Positions 17,614 through 25,994 of a stretch of DNA of 26,171 nucleotides are shown here, in pieces; the first letter of the stretch is position 1; each line of letters opens with the position of its first letter. This DNA is from Acidithiobacillus montserratensis. GTDB lineage: Bacteria > Pseudomonadota > Gammaproteobacteria > Acidithiobacillales > Acidithiobacillaceae. The DNA lies in the NCBI RefSeq assembly GCF_018853465.1, contig NZ_JABBOU010000029.1, positions 1-26,171 of the forward strand. Reading direction: 5' to 3'. The position numbers were made by a program, and so were the translations under genes. The notes beneath the pieces were generated by a model that saw nothing but the letters and a program-made list of their open reading frames with translations, had not been told where the DNA came from and ran no database searches.

Positions 17614-20004
17614 TCAGGTGGGATCCAACATGCTCAAAAGACCCGCATCTAACAGGATCAATATAATAGATAACATTAGACCGAACTCAATGATCAGGAA
17701 AGAGAAGCCACCCAGTAAAAACAGGATTAAGGAGTCCCGAAAGTTTTTTACCAGTTTTTCCTGACGCAATATCCGGTGCAGGACCAGAAGGAGCGCCAGT
17801 ATACAAATCAGCGAGGCCAGCATCGGCACATGAAGGAGCCAGTGTATTGAGGCAGGGAAAGACAGTCCATGAGTAATATGGGCAAATACGGGTACTATGA
17901 AAACCAGTGAGTTGCTGATGATGAAATAGATAAAGTACCAGCGACGGATGCGCGCAAACACCCGGGATGAGGAGCCCTGCTCACGGTAGGCTTGCGAGCG
18001 CAGGATTGCCCATTTGACCAGCCGATAGGAAAGCGCCAGGGAAATCGCTTGTATCACCAGATAAATTAGGAAAGCGTCTAGGAAAGCGTAAACCCACCCC
18101 CAGCTTATTCCATGGGCGCTAACAGTATTACCCTGCATATGCAGGCGCTTGAGAATTTCCTGCTCCTTGGCGTAGGCATCGGGAAGATTACCATAGCGCA
18201 GGGAGGCCTGGCAGTCGGCCAGCGCAGCATGCAGGTGTCCCAGATGCAGTTCGGCATAGCAGCGGTTATTGTATGCCGCCGCAATATCGAAACGGCTGCT
18301 GTCGGTGCTTTGGTGATAGAGCCAGGGATAGGCATTGAGGGTATCGAGCATTTTTTGCAAATGATGGTGCTCGGCATGCATGACCGAAAGCTGGATGGCC
18401 GCATAGGCCCGATAGCTGCTTTCGGAATCGGCCAGTTGCCGATAGAGTGCCTGGGCACGCGGAATCTGGTGCAGCGCCTCATGGGCCCGGGCCAACCAAT
18501 ACAGGGCATCATCGCCGGCACCATCGTGCACCTGCACTTGGCAGGCGCTGATGCCCTGGCTGTACAGGCCCAAATGATATAAAACACCACAAAATGTGGG
18601 GTTATAGCCCGTCTTGCCACTGCCACCCCGCATATAAGCGGCGGCAATCTGATAGATGGCCGAATTGTGATATTCATGCTGCTGATAATAGAGGTTGGCC
18701 AGGCGTAGAAAAAGTCTGGCGCGTTGGGACTGCATTTGCCCAGGATTTTGAAAGTCCGTGTGCTGCAGGTCGGCGATGGCGCGACGATAGAGCTTTTCGG
18801 CATTGTGATAATGCGATTGCCTGTACCAGATGTCCCCGGTCAAACGGTCCATCACGAAGTTGTTCCGCGAGGTATGGTTGGCGCTCAATTGCGTATTGCT
18901 GCCCATGCTGGCAGCAGCCCGCTGGATGAACTGGTCGGCATCGTGTTCGGCCACCGTGCCTCCCTGATCGGCAATATTTTTCAGGATGCGGCCCAGCAGA
19001 AGGGAATAGCCGGTCTTGTCCTGTACCCGGGGATAAATCTGCAAGGCCCCGTCCACCTGCTGCAGCAACTTCGCGTGGATCAAATTCCCCATCTGCTCCT
19101 CTACACAGGCCTCGGAGGTCTTGCCATCGGGCGCTGTGCAATGGAGTTCGGCATGATTGAGGAGATTGGCGAACAGTTGCACATAGAGCAGGCGTAGCTC
19201 CGAGTTGGCCGGGCTTGGCGCGACATATCGGTCCACGAAAGCGTACATCTTCGCTACCGAGCCACCCCATTTGGGAGCCAGTTGGTTCAACATCTGCCGG
19301 TAAACTGCGTAATAGTGGGGGAAGCGTGTCTGGGCTTGAGCAAAGGCGCGCTGCATGTCGGGAGACATGCCATTACCACTGCTCATCAACAAGGGCAGGT
19401 AATTGGCGTAGGGATTTTCGGGAGCCAGACGCAGGGCCTGGTTTGCGTCTGCCGCCGCCAGCTGCAGCTGCTGATGAAAAGCCTGCAGATGCTGGGCTAG
19501 GACATCATCGGTAAAGCGAGTGCCACGAATTCGCCAGCCCTTTTGATAGTGATAGACGCTGCGCAACATATAGGGCAGGGCATTGTCGGGGGCTGCCCGC
19601 ACCCAGGCATCCAGATGGGACCCGAGCGTTCCATCACCGGGCTTGGCTGCTGCCCACAGCAACGCCGAAAAGGGCTGAAATTGTCCGGCGTGAAAACGGC
19701 TGTGCGACAAGGTCTGCTGCAACAGGGTGTTGGCCTGCCCGAAGTCATTTAGGAGCAGGGCCTGCCGCAGTTTCATGGCCCAGGCATGGACCGTCTCCTC
19801 ACGCCCTACGGAGGAGCCTGCCAGTCGCAGGCCTTGGTCCAGCAACTGCAGCATATGGTGTGGGTGCTTTGCTCCGGATGCCTGTTGCTGGCTGGCCGTC
19901 GGCGAGGTCTGTGCAATGCTGTACGTGCTGAAAAAAATCAGAGGCAGCAGACACAGGACGAGACGAATCACCACCCGGCAAGCGGCCTGCATGTATGATG
20001 GCAC
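17614..20004 (-). CDS. Large TPR-type (DUF4034-like) membrane protein, unknown function
   Basis: This is a 796-residue protein I do not recognise by name. A signal or anchor segment (about 11-31) ends near STYSIAQ. The N-terminal third has ALRLAPENPYANYLPLL, HYYAVYRQML and PKWGGSVAKMYAFVDRY, resembling DUF4034-type helical repeats. The middle has TPR-like helix pairs (for example AEKLYRRAIADL and ALYWLARAHEAL). The C-terminal 160 residues hold about four membrane helices (about 637-660, 689-709, 722-745, 758-785). The repeat region is therefore probably periplasmic and tethered at both ends. The GTG start has AGGA 8 nt upstream. The frame is intact. Assembly or scaffold duties are only a guess; it is followed by the YbjQ gene. 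Confidence 0.75.
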   Translation of the reverse strand: MPSYMQAACRVVIRLVLCLLPLIFFSTYSIAQTSPTASQQQASGAKHPHHMLQLLDQGLRLAGSSVGREETVHAWAMKLRQALLLNDFGQANTLLQQTLSHSRFHAGQFQPFSALLWAAAKPGDGTLGSHLDAWVRAAPDNALPYMLRSVYHYQKGWRIRGTRFTDDVLAQHLQAFHQQLQLAAADANQALRLAPENPYANYLPLLMSSGNGMSPDMQRAFAQAQTRFPHYYAVYRQMLNQLAPKWGGSVAKMYAFVDRYVAPSPANSELRLLYVQLFANLLNHAELHCTAPDGKTSEACVEEQMGNLIHAKLLQQVDGALQIYPRVQDKTGYSLLLGRILKNIADQGGTVAEHDADQFIQRAAASMGSNTQLSANHTSRNNFVMDRLTGDIWYRQSHYHNAEKLYRRAIADLQHTDFQNPGQMQSQRARLFLRLANLYYQQHEYHNSAIYQIAAAYMRGGSGKTGYNPTFCGVLYHLGLYSQGISACQVQVHDGAGDDALYWLARAHEALHQIPRAQALYRQLADSESSYRAYAAIQLSVMHAEHHHLQKMLDTLNAYPWLYHQSTDSSRFDIAAAYNNRCYAELHLGHLHAALADCQASLRYGNLPDAYAKEQEILKRLHMQGNTVSAHGISWGWVYAFLDAFLIYLVIQAISLALSYRLVKWAILRSQAYREQGSSSRVFARIRRWYFIYFIISNSLVFIVPVFAHITHGLSFPASIHWLLHVPMLASLICILALLLVLHRILRQEKLVKNFRDSLILFLLGGFSFLIIEFGLMLSIILILLDAGLLSMLDPT

Positions 20005-20165
20005 CTGGTTTTTCCTTTTAGTTTACAGTGGCATTTCAAACTGTCAGGGTAAATAGCCGTAGGCTGCTAAAACGCAAGGGCCGACCGTGGAATTCTTCTC
20101 GCTAACGGGTTATGGGGCTGGCGACGGGTATGCTGGTACTTTGTGGAGGAATGTTGGGCGGACCT

Positions 20166-20654
20166 TCAGTGACTGTCACGCAAGGCTTTTTCTATGACAT
20201 GGCGCAATTTCTCGGGTTTTTTGGAGGAAGCATAGCGGCCGATGATCTTGCCCTTGCGGTCCAGCAAAAATTTGGTGAAATTCCAGCGAATCTTAGGGCC
20301 TAGGAGTCCCGGGCGGGATTTGCTCAGCCATTGATAAAGCGGATGAGCGAATGGTCCATTGACGTCAATTTTTTCGAACAGTGGGAATTGCACATCAAAA
20401 CGCTGGGTACAAAATTGCAGAATGCTGGAGTTATCCCCTGGCTCCTGATGTCCGAATTGGTCGCAGGGAAAGGCCAATATCGTAAATCCCCGGGATGCGT
20501 AATCATGGTACAAGGCATTCAAACCCGCATACTGTGGCGTAAAGCCGCAGGCACTGGCAGTGTTGACAATTAAAACCACTTTTCCCAGAAATTGAGAAAA
20601 GGGGATTATCTCGCCACTGATGCTCCTTCCTTGCATGACATAAAATTCGCTCAT
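20166..20654 (-). CDS. Glutathione peroxidase family protein (BtuE-like thiol peroxidase)
   Basis: This is a 162-residue peroxidase that reduces H2O2 or lipid hydroperoxides using thioredoxin or glutathione. The family signatures are all present: NTASACGFTPQY with peroxidatic C36, FPCDQFGHQEPG with Q70, and RWNFTKF with W124 and N125. The active site is Cys, encoded by a normal codon, not selenocysteine. C64 and C82 are further cysteines, and C82 is a candidate resolving residue. No signal peptide is present, so it is cytoplasmic. It lies 40 nt downstream of the PilZ gene and is probably transcribed with it. In a lipid-rich hopanoid producer that respires oxygen, lipid peroxide repair is plausible but inferred. 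Confidence 0.93.
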   Translation of the reverse strand: MSEFYVMQGRSISGEIIPFSQFLGKVVLIVNTASACGFTPQYAGLNALYHDYASRGFTILAFPCDQFGHQEPGDNSSILQFCTQRFDVQFPLFEKIDVNGPFAHPLYQWLSKSRPGLLGPKIRWNFTKFLLDRKGKIIGRYASSKKPEKLRHVIEKALRDSH

Positions 20655-20694
20655 TGTGGCGCTCTGCTCCAGATCGAAACTCCTGAATGTCTGC

Positions 20695-21441
20695 TTATTG
20701 AATGGCCTCTATACTGCCTTCCAGGAAATGGGCCAGACTCTGCGCATGTTCGGCGTCAGTGAAAATGAAGGCAAAGCCCAGTAGGGCGAATCCTTTACCG
20801 GGCACGCTGACACTGTCTGAATTTTCAGGATCCTGGGTGATGAGTGCCGAGCGCCGCAATTCTGCCTGACCTCTCCACCGCTCATGGTCAGATTTGAGTA
20901 GAATGATATCTCCCTGTTCGTGCAGGCGCAGATCCAGGCTGCCGTCATCATAGGCGGCCATATGCATTCCCCCCAGAAATCCTCCATAACTGATGTCCAT
21001 GACCTGTCCGTAAATGGGTCTATTATTTTGTGGATTACTCCAGAAAGCGGTGATATTGACCTTGAGGCCGAAGCGTTCACTTTTTCTGGTATTACGCATC
21101 CATAATTGTTGGGGATAATCAATATGCATACCGGCAGCATCCATCATGCGGATGGTGGAGAGAAAACCCAGAGACTGGTCTTGGCCGTAGTACACACAAA
21201 GAACTTTCTCCCTGATTTGACCGGTTAGCATGCGGGGTTCATCCGCTGCGACCAGTATGGAGCTGGCCGTCATTTTGCTCAGCAGGATCTGATGGGTAAG
21301 GGCGCTCTGTTCGCGAAAGAGGGTCAGGCGCTTTTTCTGCAGACGTAAATCTATCAGCAATTCCGGGATGTCTTCGGCATCTACCTGGGTCCAGGAAAGA
21401 AACAGTTCCTGCGCATGCTCGTAAAGTGGTTTTTTGATCAT
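20695..21441 (-). CDS. PilZ-domain protein, probable c-di-GMP receptor (YcgR-like layout)
   Basis: This is a 248-residue cytoplasmic protein. The C-terminal half has the c-di-GMP-binding PilZ motifs: RxxxR (R119-R123, RNTRKSER) and DxSxxG (D149, S151, G154), spaced as in known receptors. The N-terminal ~110 residues form a separate domain with no recognised motif, the layout of flagellar-brake-type YcgR proteins. No flagellar or pilus genes are in the window, so the output is unknown. The ATG has AAGGG 6 nt upstream. Promoter-like bases lie close by. Confidence 0.82.
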   Translation of the reverse strand: MIKKPLYEHAQELFLSWTQVDAEDIPELLIDLRLQKKRLTLFREQSALTHQILLSKMTASSILVAADEPRMLTGQIREKVLCVYYGQDQSLGFLSTIRMMDAAGMHIDYPQQLWMRNTRKSERFGLKVNITAFWSNPQNNRPIYGQVMDISYGGFLGGMHMAAYDDGSLDLRLHEQGDIILLKSDHERWRGQAELRRSALITQDPENSDSVSVPGKGFALLGFAFIFTDAEHAQSLAHFLEGSIEAIQ

Positions 21442-21466
21442 GATCGACCCTTTTCTCGGGGCTTTC

Positions 21467-21475
21467 AGTATATCA
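21467..21475 (-). promoter_or_regulatory. Extended -10 promoter for the PilZ-GPx genes
   Basis: Read on the minus strand the bases are TGATATACT, a TG-n-TATACT extended -10, about 26 nt before the PilZ start. No -35 match is seen at 17 nt, as is common with extended -10 elements. Confidence 0.5.
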
Positions 21476-21689
21476 TGATTTGCGGATTTGGCTACTTTAT
21501 GAATATGAATTCAGTAATATAAACACTAAATAATATTCTATTTATCCACTTTTAATGAATACGGATGTTCCATAGATTTTTTATTGTTGTTCTACAGTAG
21601 ATAGTAATGTATATATCGCATAACACTATCCAATAACAATGAGATCAGAAGGTTATTGTCGACCCAATGGTTTTTAACCGTCTGATAAC

Positions 21690-21718
21690 TTGGATGAATG
21701 CCGTATTTTAGCTGTAAA
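21690..21718 (+). promoter_or_regulatory. Weak candidate cyo promoter
   Basis: TTGGAT (21690-21695) and TGTAAA (21713-21718) are 17 nt apart, 49 nt before the cyoA ATG. Both hexamers are weak matches. The strong ribosome site AAAGGAGAGG follows at 21752-21761. Confidence 0.3.
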
Positions 21719-21766
21719 AGTTCAGTACCATTTTCTAATAAATAGCGCATTAAAGGAGAGGTACAT

Positions 21767-22735
21767 ATGTTGAAGAAAGCCAAGCCAGGTCATTGGCGTT
21801 ATTTAGCGCTCGCGCCACTGCTACTGTTGTTGAATGGCTGCGCAAAACATTCTGCCTGGTGGATATTCAATCCCCAGGGGGTTGGAGCCAAAGCCAGTTA
21901 TGATTACATGATGATTGATGTAGTGGTGATGCTGAGTATTGTTGGCATCACGGCGCTACTGATTGTCTGGTTCATGTGGAAGTATCACAAAGGCAAAAAT
22001 CGCGGGAGTTATGACGGTAAGTGGGAGCATTCCAACAAGCTGGAAGTGGCTTTTTGGGGTATTCCTATAGCGGCCGTAGCGTTTCTGTCCTGGGCGGTAG
22101 CCGTACATGGCAGTTTTGCCGTTAATCCCTACAATCCTACGGTCATTACCCAGCATATGAAACCCAAAGGTGATCCTATCGATATTGATGTCATCGCTAC
22201 GGATTGGCAGTGGTTATTCATTTACCCCCAGTTTCATAACATGGCTGTCGCCAATGAACTGGTGGTGCCTGCGCATACGCCGGTATTTTTCAAGCTGACT
22301 TCTACGGCAGTGACGACTGATTTTTTTGTACCGCAACTGGTGGGCATGATTGATGTCATGCCGGGTATGCGCACCAAGGATGCGCTGGAAAGCAGTCATC
22401 TTGGTACCTATCAGGGAATCGCTGCCGATTATTGCGGGGCCGGAATGTCCTGGATGCTCTTCAAAACCCACGTAGTCAGCATGGCTGATTTCCAGCATTG
22501 GGCCAAAGGGGTCGAAAGCAGCCCCAATACCATGGACTATGCACAATTCAATCGTTTCGCCGAACCCTACATTAATGTCCATAATAAAACCCCTGTTTAC
22601 GGGCATGTGGAAAAAGGCCTTTTTAACCATCTGTTACTCGAAGTCATGAATGGAAAGAAGTGGCCATTGCCCATGTTTATGACAGAAAACATGTTCCACT
22701 ACTTAAAGTTACAGGCGGCTGAACATCGTGCCTGA
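21767..22735 (+). CDS. cyoA: CyoA, ubiquinol oxidase subunit II
   Basis: This is subunit II of a bo3-type quinol oxidase in the inner membrane. The 322-residue protein has a lipobox (LLNGC, C25), two membrane helices (about 48-72 and 93-114) and a periplasmic cupredoxin domain. The domain lacks a full CuA centre: the first-His site is T184 (AVTTDFFVP). The copper loop reads ADYCGAGMSWM, leaving only C223 and a Met in place. Loss of CuA means electrons come from quinol, not cytochrome c. AAAGGAGAGG precedes the ATG, the best ribosome site in the cyo genes. cyoB starts 29 nt downstream. Confidence 0.95.
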   Translation: MLKKAKPGHWRYLALAPLLLLLNGCAKHSAWWIFNPQGVGAKASYDYMMIDVVVMLSIVGITALLIVWFMWKYHKGKNRGSYDGKWEHSNKLEVAFWGIPIAAVAFLSWAVAVHGSFAVNPYNPTVITQHMKPKGDPIDIDVIATDWQWLFIYPQFHNMAVANELVVPAHTPVFFKLTSTAVTTDFFVPQLVGMIDVMPGMRTKDALESSHLGTYQGIAADYCGAGMSWMLFKTHVVSMADFQHWAKGVESSPNTMDYAQFNRFAEPYINVHNKTPVYGHVEKGLFNHLLLEVMNGKKWPLPMFMTENMFHYLKLQAAEHRA

Positions 22736-22764
22736 GATAAGCTGAGCTGCATTGGAGAACTGCT

Positions 22765-24915
22765 ATGCTGGTTAATTTACCTGGACCATGGAGTCCACTT
22801 CTGGGACGTCTCGCGCTGTCTGAGATTCCTTATACCAATCCCATACTGGCGCCCTTGTTTGTGATTATTGTACTCGCGGGTATTGCTCTGGTGGTAGGTA
22901 TTACCTATTACGGTAAATGGGGATATCTCTGGAAAGAATGGTTTACCACTGTAGATCACAAGAAGTTGGGTATTATGTATATCATTCTCGGATTAATCAT
23001 GTTGTTCCGGGGATTTATTGACGGCTTGATGATGCGCACCCAGCAAATGCTGGCCGTGGGTTCCGGACATAATGGTATGCCGCTGATGGGGGCTATTCAT
23101 GGTTATCTGGCGCCCTTTCACTTTGGGCAGATTTACAGTGCCCATGGATTGATCATGATTTTGCTGGCCGCGACCCCGTTGCTGGTCGGAATCATGAATA
23201 TCATTGTGCCCTTGCAAATCGGGGCTCGGGATATGGCCTATCCCTACCTTAATGCCCTGGGTTTGTGGATTACCGCAGCCGCTGTATTTCTGATCATGAT
23301 ATCCCTGTTTGTAGGGGATTTTTCCCATAATGGCTGGTTTGGCTATGCGCCGATTTTCGAGTTGGCCTATAGCCCGGGTGTGGGTGTGGACTACTGGATA
23401 TGGACCCTGGAACTGGTGGCACTGGGCACGACCTTGGGAAGTATCAATTTTCTGGCAACGGTAGTGAAAATGCGGGCACCCGGAGTGACCTGGACGCGCC
23501 TGCCGGTTTTTACCTGGACAGCGGTTTCCGCCAATATTATTGCCTTGACCTCTTTCCCCTGTCTGCAGGTGGCCCTGGCTTTGGTCGGCGCTGATCGGTA
23601 TCTGGGAACCCATTTTTTCACGGCCGGGTTTGGTGGTAATTTGATGCTCTATACCAACCTGTTCTGGCTGTGGGGTCATCCCGAAGTGTATTTCGTGATC
23701 TTGCCGGCTTTCGGCATGATTTCAGAAGTGATCCCCACTTTTTCCGAAAAACCCATTTTTGGTTATATCACCATGGTACTGGCTTCTTTTGCCATTGCCG
23801 GGGTGTCCTGGATTGTCTGGTTACATCACTTTTTTACTATGGGTATGGGGCCTTATGTCAGTACCGAGTTCAGTGTGGCGACCATGCTGGTAGGTATCCC
23901 GACGGGAGTGAAAGTGTTTAACTGGACTTTCACTATGTATCGTGGACGACTGACGTTTTCCTCAGCCATGATCTGGTCCATTGGCGCGCTTTTTCTGCTC
24001 TTGATTGGTGGTTTGACCGGCATGATGTTATCCATTCCGGCCATCAATTATATGGTTCATAACAGTGTATTTGTGGTGGCCCATTTCCATATGATGCTGC
24101 TGTGTATTGTGTATGCCGTGTTCAGTGCCATTATTTTCTGGTTTCCCAAGGTGTTTGGTTTCAAACTCAATGAAGCCTGGGGGAAAATCATGTTCTGGTT
24201 GTTTAGCGCGGGAACTTTTCTGGTGTTTTTCCCCATGTTCATGCTCGGCTTCATGGGTGAAACCCGGCGTCTGGATTGGCCGTTCAATCTACAGTGGGCA
24301 CCCTGGTTCGATATTCAGGAAGTGGGCATTGCGGTGTATGTGCTTTCAGTACTGGCATTTCTCTGGTTGATTTATGTCAGTATTCGGGATCGCGCGGAAA
24401 ATCGCGTGGGCGCAGATGCCTGGGGTACTTCCCGCAGTCTGGAATGGATTACCGACTCTCCGGTCCCTTTCTACAACTTCGCTATGGTTCCGCATGTGAA
24501 TCATCGCGACGAAGCAGCCTGGCGGCGTGAGCATGGATTTTCCGATAAACGTCCGGAGAAATTTGCGGCTATTCATATGCCCAACAACACTCCAGTGGCC
24601 ATTGTTATCGGTGCATTGACCTTTGTGATCGGTTTTGGTCTGACCTGGCGGATCTGGTGGTTGACCGTGGCGGCTTTGGTCTTGACGGTGCTGGTCATGA
24701 TTTATCGCTCAGGTAAGGGGGATCCCGGTTACATCATTACAGCGGAAGAAATGGAGAAAATGGATCGTGAATCCCGGCAGAAAATGGATGACGGTCATGC
24801 ACCTCTTCCCAAGGGCGGTGGTTATACCGGTGGTACGGTAACCGCTTATTCCGCTGAAGTGGGTGATCCTGGATCACAGAGTACTCCACCGGGGAATTCA
24901 CGGCCTTTATCTTGA
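22765..24915 (+). CDS. cyoB: CyoB, ubiquinol oxidase subunit I (heme-copper catalytic subunit)
   Basis: This is the catalytic, proton-pumping subunit that reduces O2 to water. The heme and copper ligands are present: H127 (SAHGLIMI), WGHPEVY with the His-Tyr cross-link site, the HH pair in LHHFFTMG, and the AHFH heme pair. The K-channel (PTGVKVF) and D-channel (D156 in QIGARDMAYP) residues indicate a type A pump. The quinol site known from E. coli is retained: R82, D86, H119 and Q122. The protein is 716 residues, longer than the E. coli protein, with about 10 extra residues between D86 and H119 and an extra Gly/Ser-rich tail. A hairpin follows the gene. Confidence 0.97.
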   Translation: MLVNLPGPWSPLLGRLALSEIPYTNPILAPLFVIIVLAGIALVVGITYYGKWGYLWKEWFTTVDHKKLGIMYIILGLIMLFRGFIDGLMMRTQQMLAVGSGHNGMPLMGAIHGYLAPFHFGQIYSAHGLIMILLAATPLLVGIMNIIVPLQIGARDMAYPYLNALGLWITAAAVFLIMISLFVGDFSHNGWFGYAPIFELAYSPGVGVDYWIWTLELVALGTTLGSINFLATVVKMRAPGVTWTRLPVFTWTAVSANIIALTSFPCLQVALALVGADRYLGTHFFTAGFGGNLMLYTNLFWLWGHPEVYFVILPAFGMISEVIPTFSEKPIFGYITMVLASFAIAGVSWIVWLHHFFTMGMGPYVSTEFSVATMLVGIPTGVKVFNWTFTMYRGRLTFSSAMIWSIGALFLLLIGGLTGMMLSIPAINYMVHNSVFVVAHFHMMLLCIVYAVFSAIIFWFPKVFGFKLNEAWGKIMFWLFSAGTFLVFFPMFMLGFMGETRRLDWPFNLQWAPWFDIQEVGIAVYVLSVLAFLWLIYVSIRDRAENRVGADAWGTSRSLEWITDSPVPFYNFAMVPHVNHRDEAAWRREHGFSDKRPEKFAAIHMPNNTPVAIVIGALTFVIGFGLTWRIWWLTVAALVLTVLVMIYRSGKGDPGYIITAEEMEKMDRESRQKMDDGHAPLPKGGGYTGGTVTAYSAEVGDPGSQSTPPGNSRPLS

Positions 24916-24928
24916 ATTAACCCGATAA

Positions 24929-24953
24929 CGTGACAGTACTTAATACTGTCACG
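24929..24953 (+). other. Intercistronic hairpin between cyoB and cyoC
   Basis: A perfect 10-bp stem (CGTGACAGTA and its complement) encloses the loop CTTAA. It is followed by CCTTTCTCCCC, not a clean T-run, so it is a poor terminator. It starts 14 nt after the cyoB stop and ends 18 nt before the cyoC ribosome site. Transcript processing, 3' end protection or partial attenuation are the likely roles. Confidence 0.8.
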
Positions 24954-24983
24954 CCTTTCTCCCCATTAAAGAAGGAGTTGTTT

Positions 24984-25622
24984 ATGAGCTCTGCGCATGA
25001 GAAACCCGTCGATCCAGACCAAGTGGTCCTGTGGTCGGATGATTATGAGGGGCATGATGTTATTTCTACGCGAACTTTCGGATTCTGGATGTATATTCTC
25101 AGTGATGGGATGTTGTTTGCGACGTTGTTTGCCGCTTACGGCGTCCTGAGCTATTCCCACAGTTATTATACGGGACCAACGCCCGCCCAGTTTGTAGCGC
25201 CCTGGTATACCTTTATTCAAACCATGGCCTTGTTTTTAAGTGTGCTGGCCTACGGGTTTTCCATGGCTGCCATGAAAACCGGGAGTAAAGCCGGTGTGAT
25301 CAACGGCATAGTTGCGTCCATGGTTTTGGGGGCGGTGTTTATCGGTCTGGATATTCACGATGTGTTACGCATGATCAGCATGGGGGTGACGCCGGAAGTC
25401 AGTGGCGGTTTGTCGGCCTTTTATGCGCTGACCCAGGTCCATGCCGCCCATATATTTGTCGGGCTCATCTGGATGCTGGTGATGTTGTATCAAATCCTGA
25501 AAAAAGGGTTCACCGAGGATGTGGTGGGCAGACTCATCAGCCTGCGTATGTTCTGGCAATTTCAGGCGGTTATGTGGGTATTCATTTATGTGTTTGTTTA
25601 TTTGTGGGGGTATATGTCATGA
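24984..25622 (+). CDS. cyoC: CyoC, ubiquinol oxidase subunit III
   Basis: This is subunit III of the quinol oxidase, 212 residues, with five membrane helices as in CyoC and shorter than the seven-helix cytochrome c oxidase form. Family pieces include TRTFGFWMYILSDGMLFATLFA, the ALTQVHAAHIFVGL helix and the closing FWQFQAVMWVFIYVFVYLWGY. I chose ATG 24984, with GAAGGAG 6 nt upstream, over a GTG at 24930 that would read through the hairpin. Its stop overlaps cyoD (ATGA). Confidence 0.95.
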   Translation: MSSAHEKPVDPDQVVLWSDDYEGHDVISTRTFGFWMYILSDGMLFATLFAAYGVLSYSHSYYTGPTPAQFVAPWYTFIQTMALFLSVLAYGFSMAAMKTGSKAGVINGIVASMVLGAVFIGLDIHDVLRMISMGVTPEVSGGLSAFYALTQVHAAHIFVGLIWMLVMLYQILKKGFTEDVVGRLISLRMFWQFQAVMWVFIYVFVYLWGYMS

Positions 25623-25984
25623 GTCATGGTCACAGCAATCCGCTGCAACATCCGGAAGTACAGATGGCCAGTCGTAGCAGTTATCTGGCGGGTTTTGTCA
25701 TTGCCTCCCTGTTGATGCTGGCTGCTACCATTCTGGTGAGTGGTCAGGTACTTCCGCCCTTTGCGCTGTTACTCACCATCATGGGTTGTGCCGGTCTGGC
25801 AGCCATCGCCCAGATTTATTTCCTGCTCCACATCGATATTTCTGAACACAATATCTGGAACACAGTGGCCCTGGTCATGTTCATCCCGCTCTTTGTCATT
25901 ACCATCGGCTTGACTTGGTGGATGTTCTCCCAGTTGTATCTGCGGACCATGCCCATGATTCCGGGTATGCCCGGCATGCATTGA
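25619..25984 (+). CDS. cyoD: CyoD, ubiquinol oxidase subunit IV
   Basis: This is the small subunit IV, which assists assembly of the CuB site in the E. coli enzyme. The 121-residue protein has three membrane helices (about 22-41, 47-70, 80-102). The family-typical AQIYFLLHIDISEHNIWN segment lies between helices 2 and 3, and a Met/Pro-rich tail (MPMIPGMPGMH) closes it. The ATG overlaps the cyoC stop. No cyoE (heme O synthase) follows in the window; another gene starts 10 nt later. Confidence 0.93.
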   Translation: MSHGHSNPLQHPEVQMASRSSYLAGFVIASLLMLAATILVSGQVLPPFALLLTIMGCAGLAAIAQIYFLLHIDISEHNIWNTVALVMFIPLFVITIGLTWWMFSQLYLRTMPMIPGMPGMH

Positions 25985-25994
25985 GGGCAATCCT

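Larger units (their letters stand above)
21442..21766. other. AT-rich divergent spacer upstream of cyoA and the PilZ gene
   Basis: This 325-nt gene-free stretch has no credible protein and is visibly richer in A and T than the flanking genes. It contains the PilZ-side extended -10 and the promoter candidate for cyo. It also holds short palindromic pieces such as CTACAGTAG (21591-21599) and GGTTTTTAACC (21669-21679). No terminator or repeat element is evident. Confidence 0.7.

Noticed and set aside
20020..20047. CTGACA, 16 nt, TAAACT on the minus strand as a promoter for the TPR gene
   Set aside because: The start of transcription would fall on the ribosome site itself, leaving no usable leader for the chosen GTG.
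20112..20303. 63-codon plus-strand open frame overlapping the peroxidase end
   Set aside because: It is mostly antisense to the glutathione peroxidase gene, with no ribosome site or domain.
21592..21783. 63-codon minus-strand open frame in the AT-rich spacer
   Set aside because: It overlaps the cyoA ribosome site and start, and has no ribosome site or family resemblance of its own.
24930..24983. GTG start giving an 18-residue extension of CyoC
   Set aside because: It begins inside the hairpin, while ATG 24984 has a good ribosome site and the family start.
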